Source: Piscicola geometra (lineage: Eukaryota; Annelida; Clitellata; Hirudinida; Piscicolidae). From it: a DNA stretch of 64,000 nucleotides. This document shows, in pieces, positions 1 to 17,673 of this stretch (positions are counted from its first letter, which is position 1; each line of letters opens with the position of its first letter). Under the pieces are notes generated by a model. It did no database searches. It was not told the origin of the DNA and saw only the letters and a list, made by a program, of their open reading frames with translations. The stretch lies in contig CALSEQ010000033.1 of NCBI GenBank assembly GCA_943735955.1, forward strand, positions 1,241,001 through 1,305,000, read 5' to 3'. A program made the translations under genes and the position numbers.

Positions 1-2088
1 TAAATAATCAATATATGTAAATATGCAATATATGTTAATATGCAATATATGTAAATATGCAATATATGTAAATATGCAATATATGTTAATATGCAATATA
101 TGTAAATATGCAATATATGTAAATATGCAATATATGTTAATATGCAATATATGTAAATATGCAATATATGTAAATATGCAATATATGTAAATATGCAATA
201 TAAGTAAATATGCAATATATGCAAATATGCACTATATGCAAATATGCAATATATGTAAATATGCAATATATGTAAACATGCAATATATGTAAATATGCAA
301 TATATGTAAATATGCAATATATGTAAATATGCAATATATGTAAATATGCAATATAAGTAAATATGCAATATATGTTAATATGCAATATATGTAAATATGC
401 AATATATGTAAAGATGCAATATATGTAAAAAAGCAAATATGCAATATATGCAAATATGCAATATATGCAAATATGCAATATATGCAAATATGCAATATAT
501 GTAAATATGCAGTATATGTAAATATGCAATATATGTAAATATGCAATATATGCAAATATGCAATATATGTAAATATGCAATATATGTGAATATGCAATAT
601 ATGTAAATATGCAATATATGTAAATACGCAATATATGTAAATATGCAATATATGTAAATATGCAATATATGTAAATATGCAATATATGTAAATATGCAAG
701 TATGCAATATATGCAAATATGCAATATATGCAAATATGCAATATATGTAAATATGCAATATATGTAAATATGCAATATATGTAAATATGCAATATATGTA
801 AATATGCAATATATGTAAATATGCAATATATGCAAATATGCAATATATGTAAATATGCAATATATGTAAATATGCAATATATGTAAATATGCAATATATG
901 TAAATATGCAATATATGTAAATATGCAATATATGTAAATATGCAATATATGTAAATATGCAGTATATGTAAATATGCAAATATGCAATATATGCAAATAT
1001 GCAATATATGCAAATGTGCAATATATGCAAATATGCAATATATGTAAATATGCAATATATGTAAAGATGCAATATATGTAAATATGCAATATATGTAAAT
1101 ATGCAATATATGCAAATATGCAATATATGCAAATATGCAATATATGCAAATATGCAATATATGTAAATATGCATAATATGTAAATATGCAATATATGTAA
1201 ATATGCAATATATGTAAATATGCAATATATGTAAATATGCAATATATGTAAACATGCAATATATGTAAATATGCAATATATGTAAATATGCAATATATGT
1301 AAATATGCAATATATGTAAATATGCAATATATGTAAATATGCAATATATGTAAATATGCAATATATGTTAATATGCAATATATGTAAATATGCAATATAT
1401 GTAAATATGCAATATATGTTAATATGCAATATAAGTAAATATGCAATATATGCAAATATGCACTATATGCAAATATGCAATATATGTAAATATGCAATAT
1501 ATGTAAACATGCAATATATGTAAATATGCAATATATGTAAATATGCAATATATGTAAATAAGCAATATATGTAAATATGCAATATAAGTAAATATGCAAT
1601 ATATGTTAATATGCAATATATGTAAATATGCAATATATGTAAAGATGCAATATATGTAAATATGCAAATATGCAATATATGCAAATATGCAATATATGCA
1701 AATATGCAATATATGCAAATATGCAATATATGCAAATATGCAATATATGTAAATATGCAATATATAAAATATGCAATATATGTAAATATGCAATATAAGT
1801 AAATATGCAATATATGTTAATATGCAATATATGTAAATATGCAATATATGTAAATATGCAATATATGTAAATATGCAATATATGTAAATAATCAATATAT
1901 GTAAATATGCAATATATGTTAATATGCAATATATGCAAATATGCAATATATGCAAATATGCAATATATGCAAATATGCAATATATGTAAATATGCAATAT
2001 ATGTAAACATGCAATATATGTAAATATGCAATATATGTAAATATGCAATATATGTAAATATGCAATATATGTAAATATGCTATATATG

Positions 2089-4507
2089 TAAATAATCAAT
2101 ATATGTAAATATGCAATATATGTTAATATGCAATATATGTAAATATGCAATATATGTAAATATGCAATATATGTTAATATGCAATATATGTAAATATGCA
2201 ATATATGTAAATATGCAATATATGTTAATATGCAATATATGTAAATATGCAATATATGTAAATATGCAATATATGTAAATATGCAATATAAGTAAATATG
2301 CAATATATGCAAATATGCACTATATGCAAATATGCAATATATGTAAATATGCAATATATGTAAACATGCAATATATGTAAATATGCAATATATGTAAATA
2401 TGCAATATATGTAAATATGCAATATATGTAAATATGCAATATAAGTAAATATGCAATATATGTTAATATGCAATATATGTAAATATGCAATATATGTAAA
2501 GATGCAATATATGTAAATATGCAAATATGCAATATATGCAAATATGCAATATATGCAAATATGCAATATATGCAAATATGCAATATATGTAAATATGCAA
2601 TATATGTAAACATGCAATATATGTAAATATGCAATATATGTAAATATGCAATATATGTAAATAAGCAATTGATGTAAATATGCAAACATGCAATATATGC
2701 AAATAGGCAATATACGCAAATATGCAATATATGCAAATATGCAATATATGTAAATATGCAATATATGTAAATATGCAATATATGTAAATATGCAATATAT
2801 GTAAATATGCAATATATGTAAATATGCAATATATGCAAATATGCAATATATGTAAATATGCAATATATGTAAATAGGCAATATATGTAAATATGCAATAT
2901 ATGTAAAAATGCAATATATGTAAATATGCAATATATGTAAATATGCAGTATATGTAAATATGCAATATTTGTAAATATGCAATATATGCAAATATGCAAT
3001 ATATGTAAATATGCAATATATGTGAATATGCAATATATGTAAATATGCAATATATGTAAATACGCAATATATGTAAATATGCAATATATGTAAATATGCA
3101 ATATATGTAAATATGCAATATATGTAAATATGCAAATATGCAATATATGCAAATATGCAATATATGCAAATATGCAATATATGTAAATATGCAATATATG
3201 TAAATATGCAATATATGTAAATATGCAATATATGTAAATATGCAATATATGTAAATATGCAATATATGCAAATATGCAATATATGTAAATATGCAATATA
3301 TGTAAATATGCAATATATGTAAATATGCAATATATGTAAATATGCAGTATATGTAAATATGCAAATATGCAATATATGCAAATATGCAATATATGCAAAT
3401 GTGCAATATATGCAAATATGCAATATATGTAAATATGCAATATATGTAAAGATGCAATATATGTAAATATGCAATATATGTAAATATGCAATATATGCAA
3501 ATATGCAATATATGCAAATATGCAATATATGCAAATATGCAATATATGTAAATATGCATAATATGTAAATATGCAATATATGTAAATATGCAATATATGT
3601 AAATATGCAATATATGTAAATATGCAATATATGTAAACATGCAATATATGTAAATATGCAATATATGTAAATATGCAATATATGTAAATATGCAATATAT
3701 GTAAATATGCAATATATGTAAATATGCAATATATGTAAATATGCAATATATGTTAATATGCAATATATGTAAATATGCAATATATGTAAATATGCAATAT
3801 ATGTTAATATGCAATATATGTAAATATGCAATATATGTTAATATGCAATATAAGTAAATATGCAATATATGCAAATATGCACTATATGCAAATATGCAAT
3901 ATATGTAAATATGCAATATATGTAAACATGCAATATATGTAAATATGCAATATATGTAAATATGCAATATATGTAAATATGCAATATATGTAAATATGCA
4001 ATATAAGTAAATATGCAATATATGTTAATATGCAATATATGTAAATATGCAATATATGTAAAGATGCAATATATGTAAATATGCAAATATGCAATATATG
4101 CAAATATGCAATATATGCAAATATGCAATATATGCAAATATGCAATATATGCAAATATGCAATATATGTAAATATGCAATATATAAAATATGCAATATAT
4201 GTAAATATGCAATATAAGTAAATATGCAATATATGTTAATATGCAATATATGTAAATATGCAATATATGTAAATATGCAATATATGTAAATATGCAATAT
4301 ATGTAAATAATCAATATATGTAAATATGCAATATATGTTAATATGCAATATATGCAAATATGCAATATATGCAAATATGCAATATATGCAAATATGCAAT
4401 ATATGTAAATATGCAATATATGTAAACATGCAATATATGTAAATATGCAATATATGTAAATATGCAATATATGTAAATATGCAATATATGTAAATATGCT
4501 ATATATG
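2089..4507. repeat. Higher-order repeat block of family A, 2,419 bp
   Basis: The block is delimited by the rare landmark TGCTATATATGTAAATAATC, whose TAAATAATC part begins at 2,089 and again at 4,508. Internal landmarks are displaced by the same 2,419 bp: the second TAAATAATC (1,885 and 4,304) and the ACTATATG and AAGTAAAT variants around 1,419 and 3,838. This is a tandem duplication of about 140 monomers. 2,419 is not a multiple of 17, which fits several 8-bp length variants per block. Confidence 0.85.
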
Positions 4508-7113
4508 TAAATAATCAATATATGTAAATATGCAATATATGTTAATATGCAATATATGTAAATATGCAATATATGTAAATATGCAATATATGTTAATATG
4601 CAATATATGTAAATATGCAATATATGTAAATATGCAATATATGTTAATATGCAATATATGTAAATATGCAATATATGTAAATATGCAATATATGTAAATA
4701 TGCAATATAAGTAAATATGCAATATATGCAAATATGCACTATATGCAAATATGCAATATATGTAAATATGCAATATATGTAAACATGCAATATATGTAAA
4801 TATGCAATATATGTAAATATGCAATATATGTAAATATGCAATATATGTAAATATGCAATATAAGTAAATATGCAATATATGTTAATATGCAATATATGTA
4901 AATATGCAATATATGTAAAGATGCAATATATGTAAATATGCAAATATGCAATATATGCAAATATGCAATATATGCAAATATGCAATATATGCAAATATGC
5001 AATATATGTAAATATGCAATATATGTAAACATGCAATATATGTAAATATGCAATATATGTAAATATGCAATATATGTAAATAAGCAATTGATGTAAATAT
5101 GCAAACATGCAATATATGCAAATAGGCAATATACGCAAATATGCAATATATGCAAATATGCAATATATGTAAATATGCAATATATGTAAATATGCAATAT
5201 ATGTAAATATGCAATATATGTAAATATGCAATATATGTAAATATGCAATATATGCAAATATGCAATATATGTAAATATGCAATATATGTAAATAGGCAAT
5301 ATATGTAAATATGCAATATATGTAAAAATGCAATATATGTAAATATGCAATATATGTAAATATGCAGTATATGTAAATATGCAATATTTGTAAATATGCA
5401 ATATATGCAAATATGCAATATATGTAAATATGCAATATATGTGAATATGCAATATATGTAAATATGCAATATATGTAAATACGCAATATATGTAAATATG
5501 CAATATATGTAAATATGCAATATATGTAAATATGCAATATATGTAAATATGCAAATATGCAATATATGCAAATATGCAATATATGCAAATATGCAATATA
5601 TGTAAATATGCAATATATGTAAATATGCAATATATGTAAATATGCAATATATGTAAATATGCAATATATGTAAATATGCAATATATGCAAATATGCAATA
5701 TATGTAAATATGCAATATATGTAAATATGCAATATATGTAAATATGCAATATATGTAAATATGCAATATATGTAAATATGCAATATATGTAAATATGCAA
5801 TATATGTAAATATGCAGTATATGTAAATATGCAAATATGCAATATATGCAAATATGCAATATATGCAAATGTGCAATATATGCAAATATGCAATATATGT
5901 AAATATGCAATATATGTAAAGATGCAATATATGTAAATATGCAATATATGTAAATATGCAATATATGCAAATATGCAATATATGCAAATATGCAATATAT
6001 GCAAATATGCAATATATGTAAATATGCATAATATGTAAATATGCAATATATGTAAATATGCAATATATGTAAATATGCAATATATGTAAATATGCAATAT
6101 ATGTAAACATGCAATATATGTAAATATGCAATATATGTAAATATGCAATATATGTAAATATGCAATATATGTAAATATGCAATATATGTAAATATGCAAT
6201 ATATGTAAATATGCAATATATGTTAATATGCAATATATGTAAATATGCAATATATGTAAATATGCAATATATGTTAATATGCAATATAAGTAAATATGCA
6301 ATATATGCAAATATGCACTATATGCAAATATGCAATATATGTAAATATGCAATATATGTAAACATGCAATATATGTAAATATGCAATATATGTAAATATG
6401 CAATATATGTAAATATGCAATATATGTAAATATGCAATATAAGTAAATATGCAATATATGTTAATATGCAAATATGCAATATATGCAAATATGCAATATA
6501 TGCAAATATGCAATATATGTAAATATGCAATATATAAAATATGCAATATATGTAAATATGCAATATAAGTAAATATGCAATATATGTTAATATGCAATAT
6601 ATGTAAATATGCAATATATGTAAATATGCAATATATGTAAATATGCAATATATGTTAATATGCAATATAAGTAAATATGCAATATATGCAAATATGCACT
6701 ATATGCAAATATGCAATATATGTAAATATGCAATATATGTAAACATGCAATATATGTAAATATGCAATATATGTAAATATGCAATATATGTAAAGATGCA
6801 ATATATGTAAATATGCAATATATGTAAATATGCAATATATGTAAATATGCAATATATGTAAATAATCAATATATGTAAATATGCAATATATGTTAATATG
6901 CAATATATGCAAATATGCAATATATGCAAATATGCAATATATGCAAATATGCAATATATGTAAATATGCAAAATATGTAAATATGCAATATATGTAAATA
7001 TGCAAAATATGTAAATATGCAATATATGTAAATATGCAATATATGTAAATATGCAATATATGTAAATATGCAATATATGTAAATATGCAATATATGTAAA
7101 TATGCTATATATG
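4508..7113. repeat. Higher-order repeat block of family A, 2,606 bp
   Basis: This runs from one TGCTATATATGTAAATAATC landmark to the next (TAAATAATC at 4,508 and 7,114). The first part matches the preceding block closely. The later part, near 6,270-7,060, has been rearranged, with additional copies of the TTAATATGC and AAAATATG variants. Confidence 0.75.
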
Positions 7114-10100
7114 TAAATAATCAATATATGTAAATATGCAATATATGTTAATATGCAATATATGTAAATATGCAATATATGTAAATATGCAATATATGTT
7201 AATATGCAATATATGTAAATATGCAATATATGTAAATATGCAATATATGTTAATATGCAATATATGTAAATATGCAATATATGTAAATATGCAATATATG
7301 TAAATATGCAATATAAGTAAATATGCAATATATGCAAATATGCACTATATGCAAATATGCAATATATGTAAATATGCAATATATGTAAACATGCAATATA
7401 TGTAAATATGCAATATATGTAAATATGCAATATATGTAAATATGCAATATATGTAAATATGCAATATAAGTAAATATGCAATATATGTTAATATGCAATA
7501 TATGTAAATATGCAATATATGTAAAGATGCAATATATGTAAATATGCAAATATGCAATATATGCAAATATGCAATATATGCAAATATGCAATATATGCAA
7601 ATATGCAATATATGTAAATATGCAATATATGTAAACATGCAATATATGTAAATATGCAATATATGTAAATATGCAATATATGTAAATAAGCAATTGATGT
7701 AAATATGCAAACATGCAATATATGCAAATAGGCAATATACGCAAATATGCAATATATGCAAATATGCAATATATGTAAATATGCAATATATGTAAATATG
7801 CAATATATGTAAATATGCAATATATGTAAATATGCAATATATGTAAATATGCAATATATGTAAATATGCAATATATGTAAATATGCAATATATGTAAATA
7901 TGCAATATATGTAAATTTGCAATATAAGTAAATATGCAATATATCTAAATATGCAATATATGTAAATATGCAATATATGTAAATATGCAGTATATGTAAA
8001 TATGCAATCTATGTAAATATGCAATATATGTAAATATGCAATATATGTAAATATGCAATATATGCAAATATGCAATATATGCAAATATGCAATATATGCA
8101 AACATGCAATATATGTAAATATGCAGTATATGTAAATATGCAAATATGCAATATATGCAAATATGCAATATATGTAAATATGCAATATATGTAAATATGC
8201 AATATATGTAAATATGCAAATATGCAATATATGCAAATATGCAATATATGCAAATATGCAATATATGTAAATATGCAATATATGTAAATATGCAATATAT
8301 GTAAATATGCAATATATGTAAATATGCAATAAATGTAAATATGCAATATATGCAAATATGCAATATATGCAAATATGCAATATATGCAAATATGCAATAT
8401 ATGCAAATAGGCAATATACGCAAATATGCAATATATGCAAATATGCAATATATGTAAATATGCAATATATGTAAATATGCAATATATGTAAATATGCAAT
8501 ATATGTAAATATGCAATATATGTAAATATGCAATATATGCAAATATGCAATATATGTAAATATGCAATATATGTAAATAGGCAATATATGTAAATATGCA
8601 ATATATGTAAAAATGCAATATATGTAAATATGCAATATATGTAAATATGCAGTATATGTAAATATGCAATATATGTAAATATGCAATATATGCAAATATG
8701 CAATATATGTAAATATGCAATATATGTGAATATGCAATATATGTAAATATGCAATATATGTAAATACGCAATATATGTAAATATGCAATATATGTAAATA
8801 TGCAATATATGTAAATATGCAATATATGTAAATATGCAAATATGCAATATATGCAAATATGCAATATATGCAAATATGCAATATATGTAAATATGCAATA
8901 TATGTAAATATGCAATATATGTAAATATGCAATATATGTAAATATGCAATATATGTAAATATGCAATATATGCAAATATGCAATATATGTAAATATGCAA
9001 TATATGTAAATATGCAATATATGTAAATATGCAATATATGTAAATATGCAATATATGTAAATATGCAATATATGTAAATATGCAATATATGTAAATATGC
9101 AGTATATGTAAATATGCAAATATGCAATATATGCAAATATGCAATATATGCAAATGTGCAATATATGCAAATATGCAATATATGTAAATATGCAATATAT
9201 GTAAAGATGCAATATATGTAAATATGCAATATATGTAAATATGCAATATATGCAAATATGCAATATATGCAAATATGCAATATATGCAAATATGCAATAT
9301 ATGTAAATATGCATAATATGTAAATATGCAATATATGTAAATATGCAATATATGTAAATATGCAATATATGTAAATATGCAATATATGTAAACATGCAAT
9401 ATATGTAAATATGCAATATATGTAAATATGCAATATATGTAAATATGCAATATATGTAAATATGCAATATATGTAAATATGCAATATATGTAAATATGCA
9501 ATATATGTTAATATGCAATATATGTAAATATGCAATATATGTAAATATGCAATATATGTTAATATGCAATATATGTAAATATGCAATATATGTAAATATG
9601 CAATATAAGTAAATATGCAATATATGTTAATATGCAAATATGCAATATATGCAAATATGCAATATATGCAAATATGCAATATATGTAAATATGCAATATA
9701 TAAAATATGCAATATATGTAAATATGCAATATAAGTAAATATGCAATATATGTTAATATGCAATATATGTAAATATGCAATATATGTAAATATGCAATAT
9801 ATGTAAATATGCAATATATGTTAATATGCAACATAAGTAAATATGCAATATATGCAAATATGCACTATATGCAAATATGCAATATATGTAAATATGCAAT
9901 ATATGTAAACATGCAATATATGTAAATATGCAATATATGTAAATATGCAATATATGTAAAGATGCAATATATGTAAATATGCAAATATGCAATATATGCA
10001 AATACGCAATGTATGCAAATATGCAATATATGCAAATATGCAATATATGCAAATATGCAATATATGCAAATATGCAATATATGTAAATATGCAATATATA

Positions 10101-10422
10101 AAATATGCAATATATGTAAATATGCAATATAAGTAAATATGCAATATATGTTAATATGCAATATATGTAAATATGCAATATATGTAAATATGCAATATAT
10201 GTAAATATGCAATATATGTAAATAATCAATATATGTAAATATGCAATATATGTTAATATGCAATATATGCAAATATGCAATATATGCAAATATGCAATAT
10301 ATGCAAATATGCAATACATGTAAATATGCAATATATGTAAACATGCAATATATGTAAATATGCAATATATGTAAATATGCAATATATGTAAATATGCAAT
10401 ATATGTAAATATGCTATATATG
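7114..10422. repeat. Higher-order repeat block of family A, 3,309 bp
   Basis: This is bounded by the same landmark at 7,114 and 10,423. Many internal variants keep the 3,309-bp offset: CAATTGATG near 7,691 and 10,999, CAATCTATG near 8,005 and 11,313, and AAATTTGC near 7,914 and 11,223. The block is longer than its left-hand neighbours. Confidence 0.75.
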
Positions 10423-13400
10423 TAAATAATCAATATATGTAAATATGCAATATATGTTAATATGCAATATATGTAAATATGCAATATATGTAAATATGCA
10501 ATATATGTTAATATGCAATATATGTAAATATGCAATATATGTAAATATGCAATATATGTTAATATGCAATATATGTAAATATGCAATATATGTAAATATG
10601 CAATATATGTAAATATGCAATATAAGTAAATATGCAATATATGCAAATATGCACTTTATGCAAATATGCAATATATGTAAATATGCAATATATGTAAACA
10701 TGCAATATATGTAAATATGCAATATATGTAAATATGCAATATATGTAAATATGCAATATATGTAAATATGCAATATAAGTAAATATGCAATATATGTTAA
10801 TATGCAATATATGTAAATATGCAATATATGTAAAGATGCAATATATGTAAATATGCAAATATGCAATATATGCAAATATGCAATATATGCAAATATGCAA
10901 TATATGCAAATATGCAATATATGTAAATATGCAATATATGTAAACATGCAATATATGTAAATATGCAATATATGTAAATATGCAATATATGTAAATAAGC
11001 AATTGATGTAAATATGCAAACATGCAATATATGCAAATAGGCAATATACGCAAATATGCAATATATGCAAATATGCAATATATGTAAATATGCAATATAT
11101 GTAAATATGCAATATATGTAAATATGCAATATATGTAAATATGCAATATATGTAAATATGCAATATATGTAAATATGCAATATATGTAAATATGCAATAT
11201 ATGTAAATATGCAATATATGTAAATTTGCAATATAAGTAAATATGCAATATATCTAAATATGCAATATATGTAAATATGCAATATATGTAAATATGCAGT
11301 ATATGTAAATATGCAATCTATGTAAATATGCAATATATGTAAATATGCAATATATGTAAATATGCAATATATGCAAATATGCAATATATGCAAATATGCA
11401 ATATATGCAAATATGCAATATATGTAAATATGCAATATATGTAAATATGCAAATATGCAATATATGCAAATATGCAATATATGCAAATATGCAATATATG
11501 TAAATATGCAATATATGTAAATATGCAATATATGTAAAGATGCAATATATGTAAATATGCAATATATGTAAATATGCAATATATGCAAATATGCAATATA
11601 TGTAAATATGCAATATATGTAAATATGCAATATATGTAAATATGCAATATATGTAAATATGCAATATATGTAAATATGCAATCTATGTAAATATGCAATA
11701 TATGTAAATATGCAGTATAAGTAAATATGCAAATATGCAATATATGCAAATATGCAATATATGCAAATATGCAATATATGTAAATATGCAATATATGTAA
11801 ATATGCAAATATGCAATATATGCAAATATGCAATATATGCAAATATGCAATATATGTAAATATGCAATATATGTAAATATGCAATATATGTAAATATGCA
11901 ATATATGTAAATATGCAATAAATGTAAATATGCAATATATGCAAATATGCAGTATATGAAAATATGCAATATATGTAAATATGCAATATATGTAAATATG
12001 CAATATATGTAAATATGCAATATATGTAAATATGCAATATATGTAAATATGCAATATATGTAAATATGCAGTATATGTAAATATGCAAATATGCAATATA
12101 TGCAAATATGCAATATATGCAAATATGCAATTGATGCAAATATGCAATATATGTAAATATGCAATATATGTAAACATGCAATATATGTAAATATGCAATA
12201 TATGTAAATATGCAATATATGTAAATATGCAATATATGTAAATATGCAATATATGTAAATATGCAATTGATGTAAATATGCAAATATGCAATATATGCAA
12301 ATAGGCAATATATGCAAATATGCAATATATGCAAATATGCAATATATGTAAATATGCAATATATGTAAATATGCAATATATGTAAATATGCAATATATGT
12401 AAATATGCAATATATGTAAATATGCAATATATGTAAATATGCAATATATGTAAATATGCAATATATGTAAATTTGCAATATAAGTAAATATGCAATATAT
12501 GTAAATATGCAATATATGTAAATATGCAATATATGTAAATATGCAGTATATGTAAATATGCAATCTATGTAAATATGCAATATATGTAAATATGCATTAT
12601 ATGTAAATATGCAAATATGCAATATATGCAAATATGCAATATATGCAAATATGCAATATATGCAAATATGCAATATATGTAAATATGCAATATATGTAAA
12701 TATGCAAATATGCAATATATGCAAATATGCAATATATGCAAATATGCAATATATGTAAATATGCAATATATGTAAATATGCAATATATGTAAATATGCAA
12801 TATATGTAAATATGCAATATATGTAAATATGCAATATATGCAAATATGCAATATATGTAAATATGCAATATATGTAAATATGCAATATATGTAAATATGC
12901 AATATATGTAAATATGCAATATATGTAAATATGCAATATATGTAAATATGCAATATATGTAAATATGCAGTATATGTAAATATGCAAATATGCAATATAT
13001 GCAAATATGCAATATATGTAAATATGCAATATATGTAAATATGCAAATATGCAATATATGCAAATATGCAATATATGCAAATATGCAATATATGTAAATA
13101 TGCAATATATGTAAATATGCAATATATGTAAATATGCAATATATGTAAATATGCAATAAATGTAAATATGCAATATATGCAAATATGCAATATATGCAAA
13201 TATGCAATATATGCAAATATGCAATATATGTAAATATGCAATATATGTAAATATGCAAATATGCAATATATGCAAATATGCAATATATGCAAATATGCAA
13301 TATATGTAAATATGCAATATATGTAAATATGCAATATATGTAAATATGCAATATATGTAAATATGCAATATATGTAAATATGCAATATATGCAAATATGC

Positions 13401-16400
13401 AATATATGTAAATATGCAATATATGTAAATATGCAATATATGTAAATATGAAATATATGTAAATATGCAATATATGTAAATATGCAATATATGTAAATAT
13501 GCAATATATGTAAATATGCAGTATATGTAAATATGCAAATATGCAATATATGCAAATATGCAATATATGTAAATATGCAATATATGTAAATATGCAAATA
13601 TGCAATATATGCAAATATGCAATATATGCAAATATGCAATATATGTAAATATGCAATATATGTAAATATGCAATATATGTAAATATGCAATATATGTAAA
13701 TATGCAATAAATGTAAATATGCAATATATGCAAATATGCAATATATGCAAATATGCAATATATGCAAATATGCAATATATGTAAATATGCAATATATGTA
13801 AATATGCAAATATGCAATATATGCAAATATGCAATATATGCAAATATGCAATATATGTAAATATGCAATATATGTAAATATGCAATATATGTAAATATGC
13901 AATATATGTAAATATGCAATATATGTAAATATGCAATATATGCAAATATGCAATATATGTAAATATGCAATATATGTAAATATGCAATATATGTAAATAT
14001 GCAATATATGTAAATATGCAATATATGTAAATATGCAATCTATGTAAATATGCAATATATGTAAATTTGCAGTATAAGTAAATATGCAAATATGCAATAT
14101 ATGCAAATATGCAATATATGCAAATATGCAATATATGTAAATATGCAATATATGTAAATATGCAAATATGCAATATATGCAAATATGCAATATATGCAAA
14201 TATGCAATATATGTAAATATGCAATATATGTAAATATGCAATATATGTAAATATGCAATATATGTAAATATGCAATAAATGTAAATATGCAATATATGCA
14301 AATATGCAATATATGTAAATATGCAATATATGTAAATATGCAATATATGTAAATATGCAATATATGTAAATATGCAATATATGTAAATATGCAATATATG
14401 TAAATATGCAATATATGTAAATATGCAGTATATGTAAATATGCAAATATGCAATATATGCAAATATGCAATATATGCAAAGATGCAATTGATGCAAATAT
14501 GCAATATATGTAAATATGCAATATATGTAAACATGCAATATATGTAAATATGCAATATATGTAAATATGCAATATATGTAAATATGCAATATATGTAAAT
14601 ATGCAATATATGTAAATATGCAATTGATGTAAATATGCAAATATGCAATATATGCAAATAGGCAATATATGCAAATATGCAATATATGCAAATATGCAAT
14701 ATATGTAAATATGCAATATATGTAAATATGCAATATATGTAAATATGCAATATATGTAAATATGCAATATATGTAAATATGCAATATATGTAAATATGCA
14801 ATATATGTAAATATGCAATATATGTAAATATGCAATATATGTAAATTTGCAATATAAGTAAATATGCAATATATGTAAATATGCAATATATGTAAATATG
14901 CAATATATGTAAATATGCAGTATATGTAAATATGCAATCTATGTAAATATGCAATATATGTAAATATGCAGTATATGTAAATATGCAAATATGCAATATA
15001 TGCAAATATGCAATATATGCAAATATGCAATATATGCAAATATGCAATATATGCAAATATGCAATATATGTAAATATGCAATATATGTAAATATGCAAAT
15101 ATGCAATATATGCAAATATGCAATATATGCAAATATGCAATATATGTAAATATGCAATATATGTAAATATGCAATATATGTAAATATGCAATATATGTAA
15201 ATATGCAATATATGTAAATATGCAGTATATGTAAATATGCAAATATGCAATATATGCAAATATGCAATATATGCAAAGATGCAATTGATGCAAATATGCA
15301 ATATATGTAAATATGCAATATATGTAAACATGCAATATATGTAAATATGCAATATATGTAAATATGCAATATATGTAAATATGCAATATATGTAAATATG
15401 CAATATATGTAAATATGCAATTGAAGTAAATATGCAAATATGCAATATATGCAAATAGGCAATATATGCAAATATGCAATATATGCAAATATGCAATATA
15501 TGTAAATATGCAATATATGTAAATATGCAATATATGTAAATATGCAATATATGTAAATATGCAATATATGTAAATATGCAATATATGTAAATATGCAATA
15601 TATGTAAATATGCAATATATGTAAATATGCAATATATGTAAATTTGCAATATAAGTAAATATGCAATATATGTAAATATGCAATATATGTAAATATGCAA
15701 TATATGTAAATATGCAGTATATGTAAATATGCAATCTATGTAAATATGCAATATATGTAAATATGCATTATATGTAAATATGCAAATATGCAATATATGC
15801 AAATATGCAATATATGCAAATATGCAATATATGCAAATATGCAATATATGTAAATATGCAATATATGTAAATATGCAAATATGCAATATATGCAAATATG
15901 CAATATATGCAAATATGCAATATATGTAAATATGCAATATATGTAAATATGCAATATATGTAAATATGCAATATATGTAAATATGCAATATATGTAAATA
16001 TGCAATATATGCAAATATGCAATATATGTAAATATGCAATATATGTAAATATGCAATATATGTAAATATGCAATATATGTAAATATGCAATATATGTAAA
16101 TATGCAATATATGTAAATATGCAATATATGTAAATATGCAGTATATGTAAATATGCAAATATGCAATATATGCAAATATGCAATATATGTAAATATGCAA
16201 TATATGTAAATATGCAAATATGCAATATATGCAAATATGCAATATATGCAAATATGCAATATATGTAAATATGCAATATATGTAAATATGCAATATATGT
16301 AAATATGCAATATATGTAAATATGCAATAAATGTAAATATGCAATATATGCAAATATGCAATATATGTAAATATGCAATATATGTAAATATGCAATATAT

Positions 16401-17673
16401 GTAAATATGCAATATATGTAAATATGCAATATATGTAAATATGCAATATATGTAAATATGCAATATATGTAAATATGCAGTATATGTAAATATGCAAATA
16501 TGCAATATATGCAAATATGCAATATATGCAAAGATGCAATTGATGCAAATATGCAATATATGTAAATATGCAATATATGTAAACATGCAATATATGTAAA
16601 TATGCAATATATGTAAATATGCAATATATGTAAATATGCAATATATGTAAATATGCAATATATGTAAATATGCAATTGATGTAAATATGCAAATATGCAA
16701 TATATGCAAATAGGCAATATATGCAAATATGCAATATATGCAAATATGCAATATATGTAAATATGCAATATATGTAAATATGCAATATATGTAAATATGC
16801 AATATATGTAAATATGCAATATATGTAAATATGCAATATATGTAAATATGCAATATATGTAAATATGCAATATATGTAAATATGCAATATATGTAAATTT
16901 GCAATATAAGTAAATATGCAATATATGTAAATATGCAATATATGTAAATATGCAATATATGTAAATATGCAGTATATGTAAATATGCAATCTATGTAAAT
17001 ATGCAATATATGTAAATATGCATTATATGTAAATATGCAAATATGCAATATATGCAAATATGCAATATATGCAAATATGCAATATATGCAAATATGCAAT
17101 ATATGTAAATATGCAATATATGTAAATATGCAAATATGCAATATATGCAAATATGCAATATATGCAAATATGCAATATATGTAAATATGCAATTTATGTA
17201 AATATGCAATATATGTAAATATGCAATATATGTAAATATGCAATATATGCAAATATGCAATATATGTATATATGCAATATAAGTAAATATGCAATATATG
17301 TAAATATGCAATATATGTAAATATGCAATATATGTAAATATGCAATATATGTAAATATGCAATATATGTAAATATGCAGTATATGTAAATATGCAAATAT
17401 GCAATATATGCAAATATGCAATATATGCAAATATGCAATATATGTAAATATGCAATATATGTAAATATGCAAATATGCAATATATGCAAATATGCAATAT
17501 ATGCAAATATGCAATATATGTAAATATGCAATATATGTAAATATGCAATATATGTAAATATGCAATATATGTAAATATGCAATATATGTAAATATGCAAT
17601 ATATGCAAATATGCAATATATGTAAATATGCAATATATGTAAATATGCAATATATGTAAATATGCAATATATG

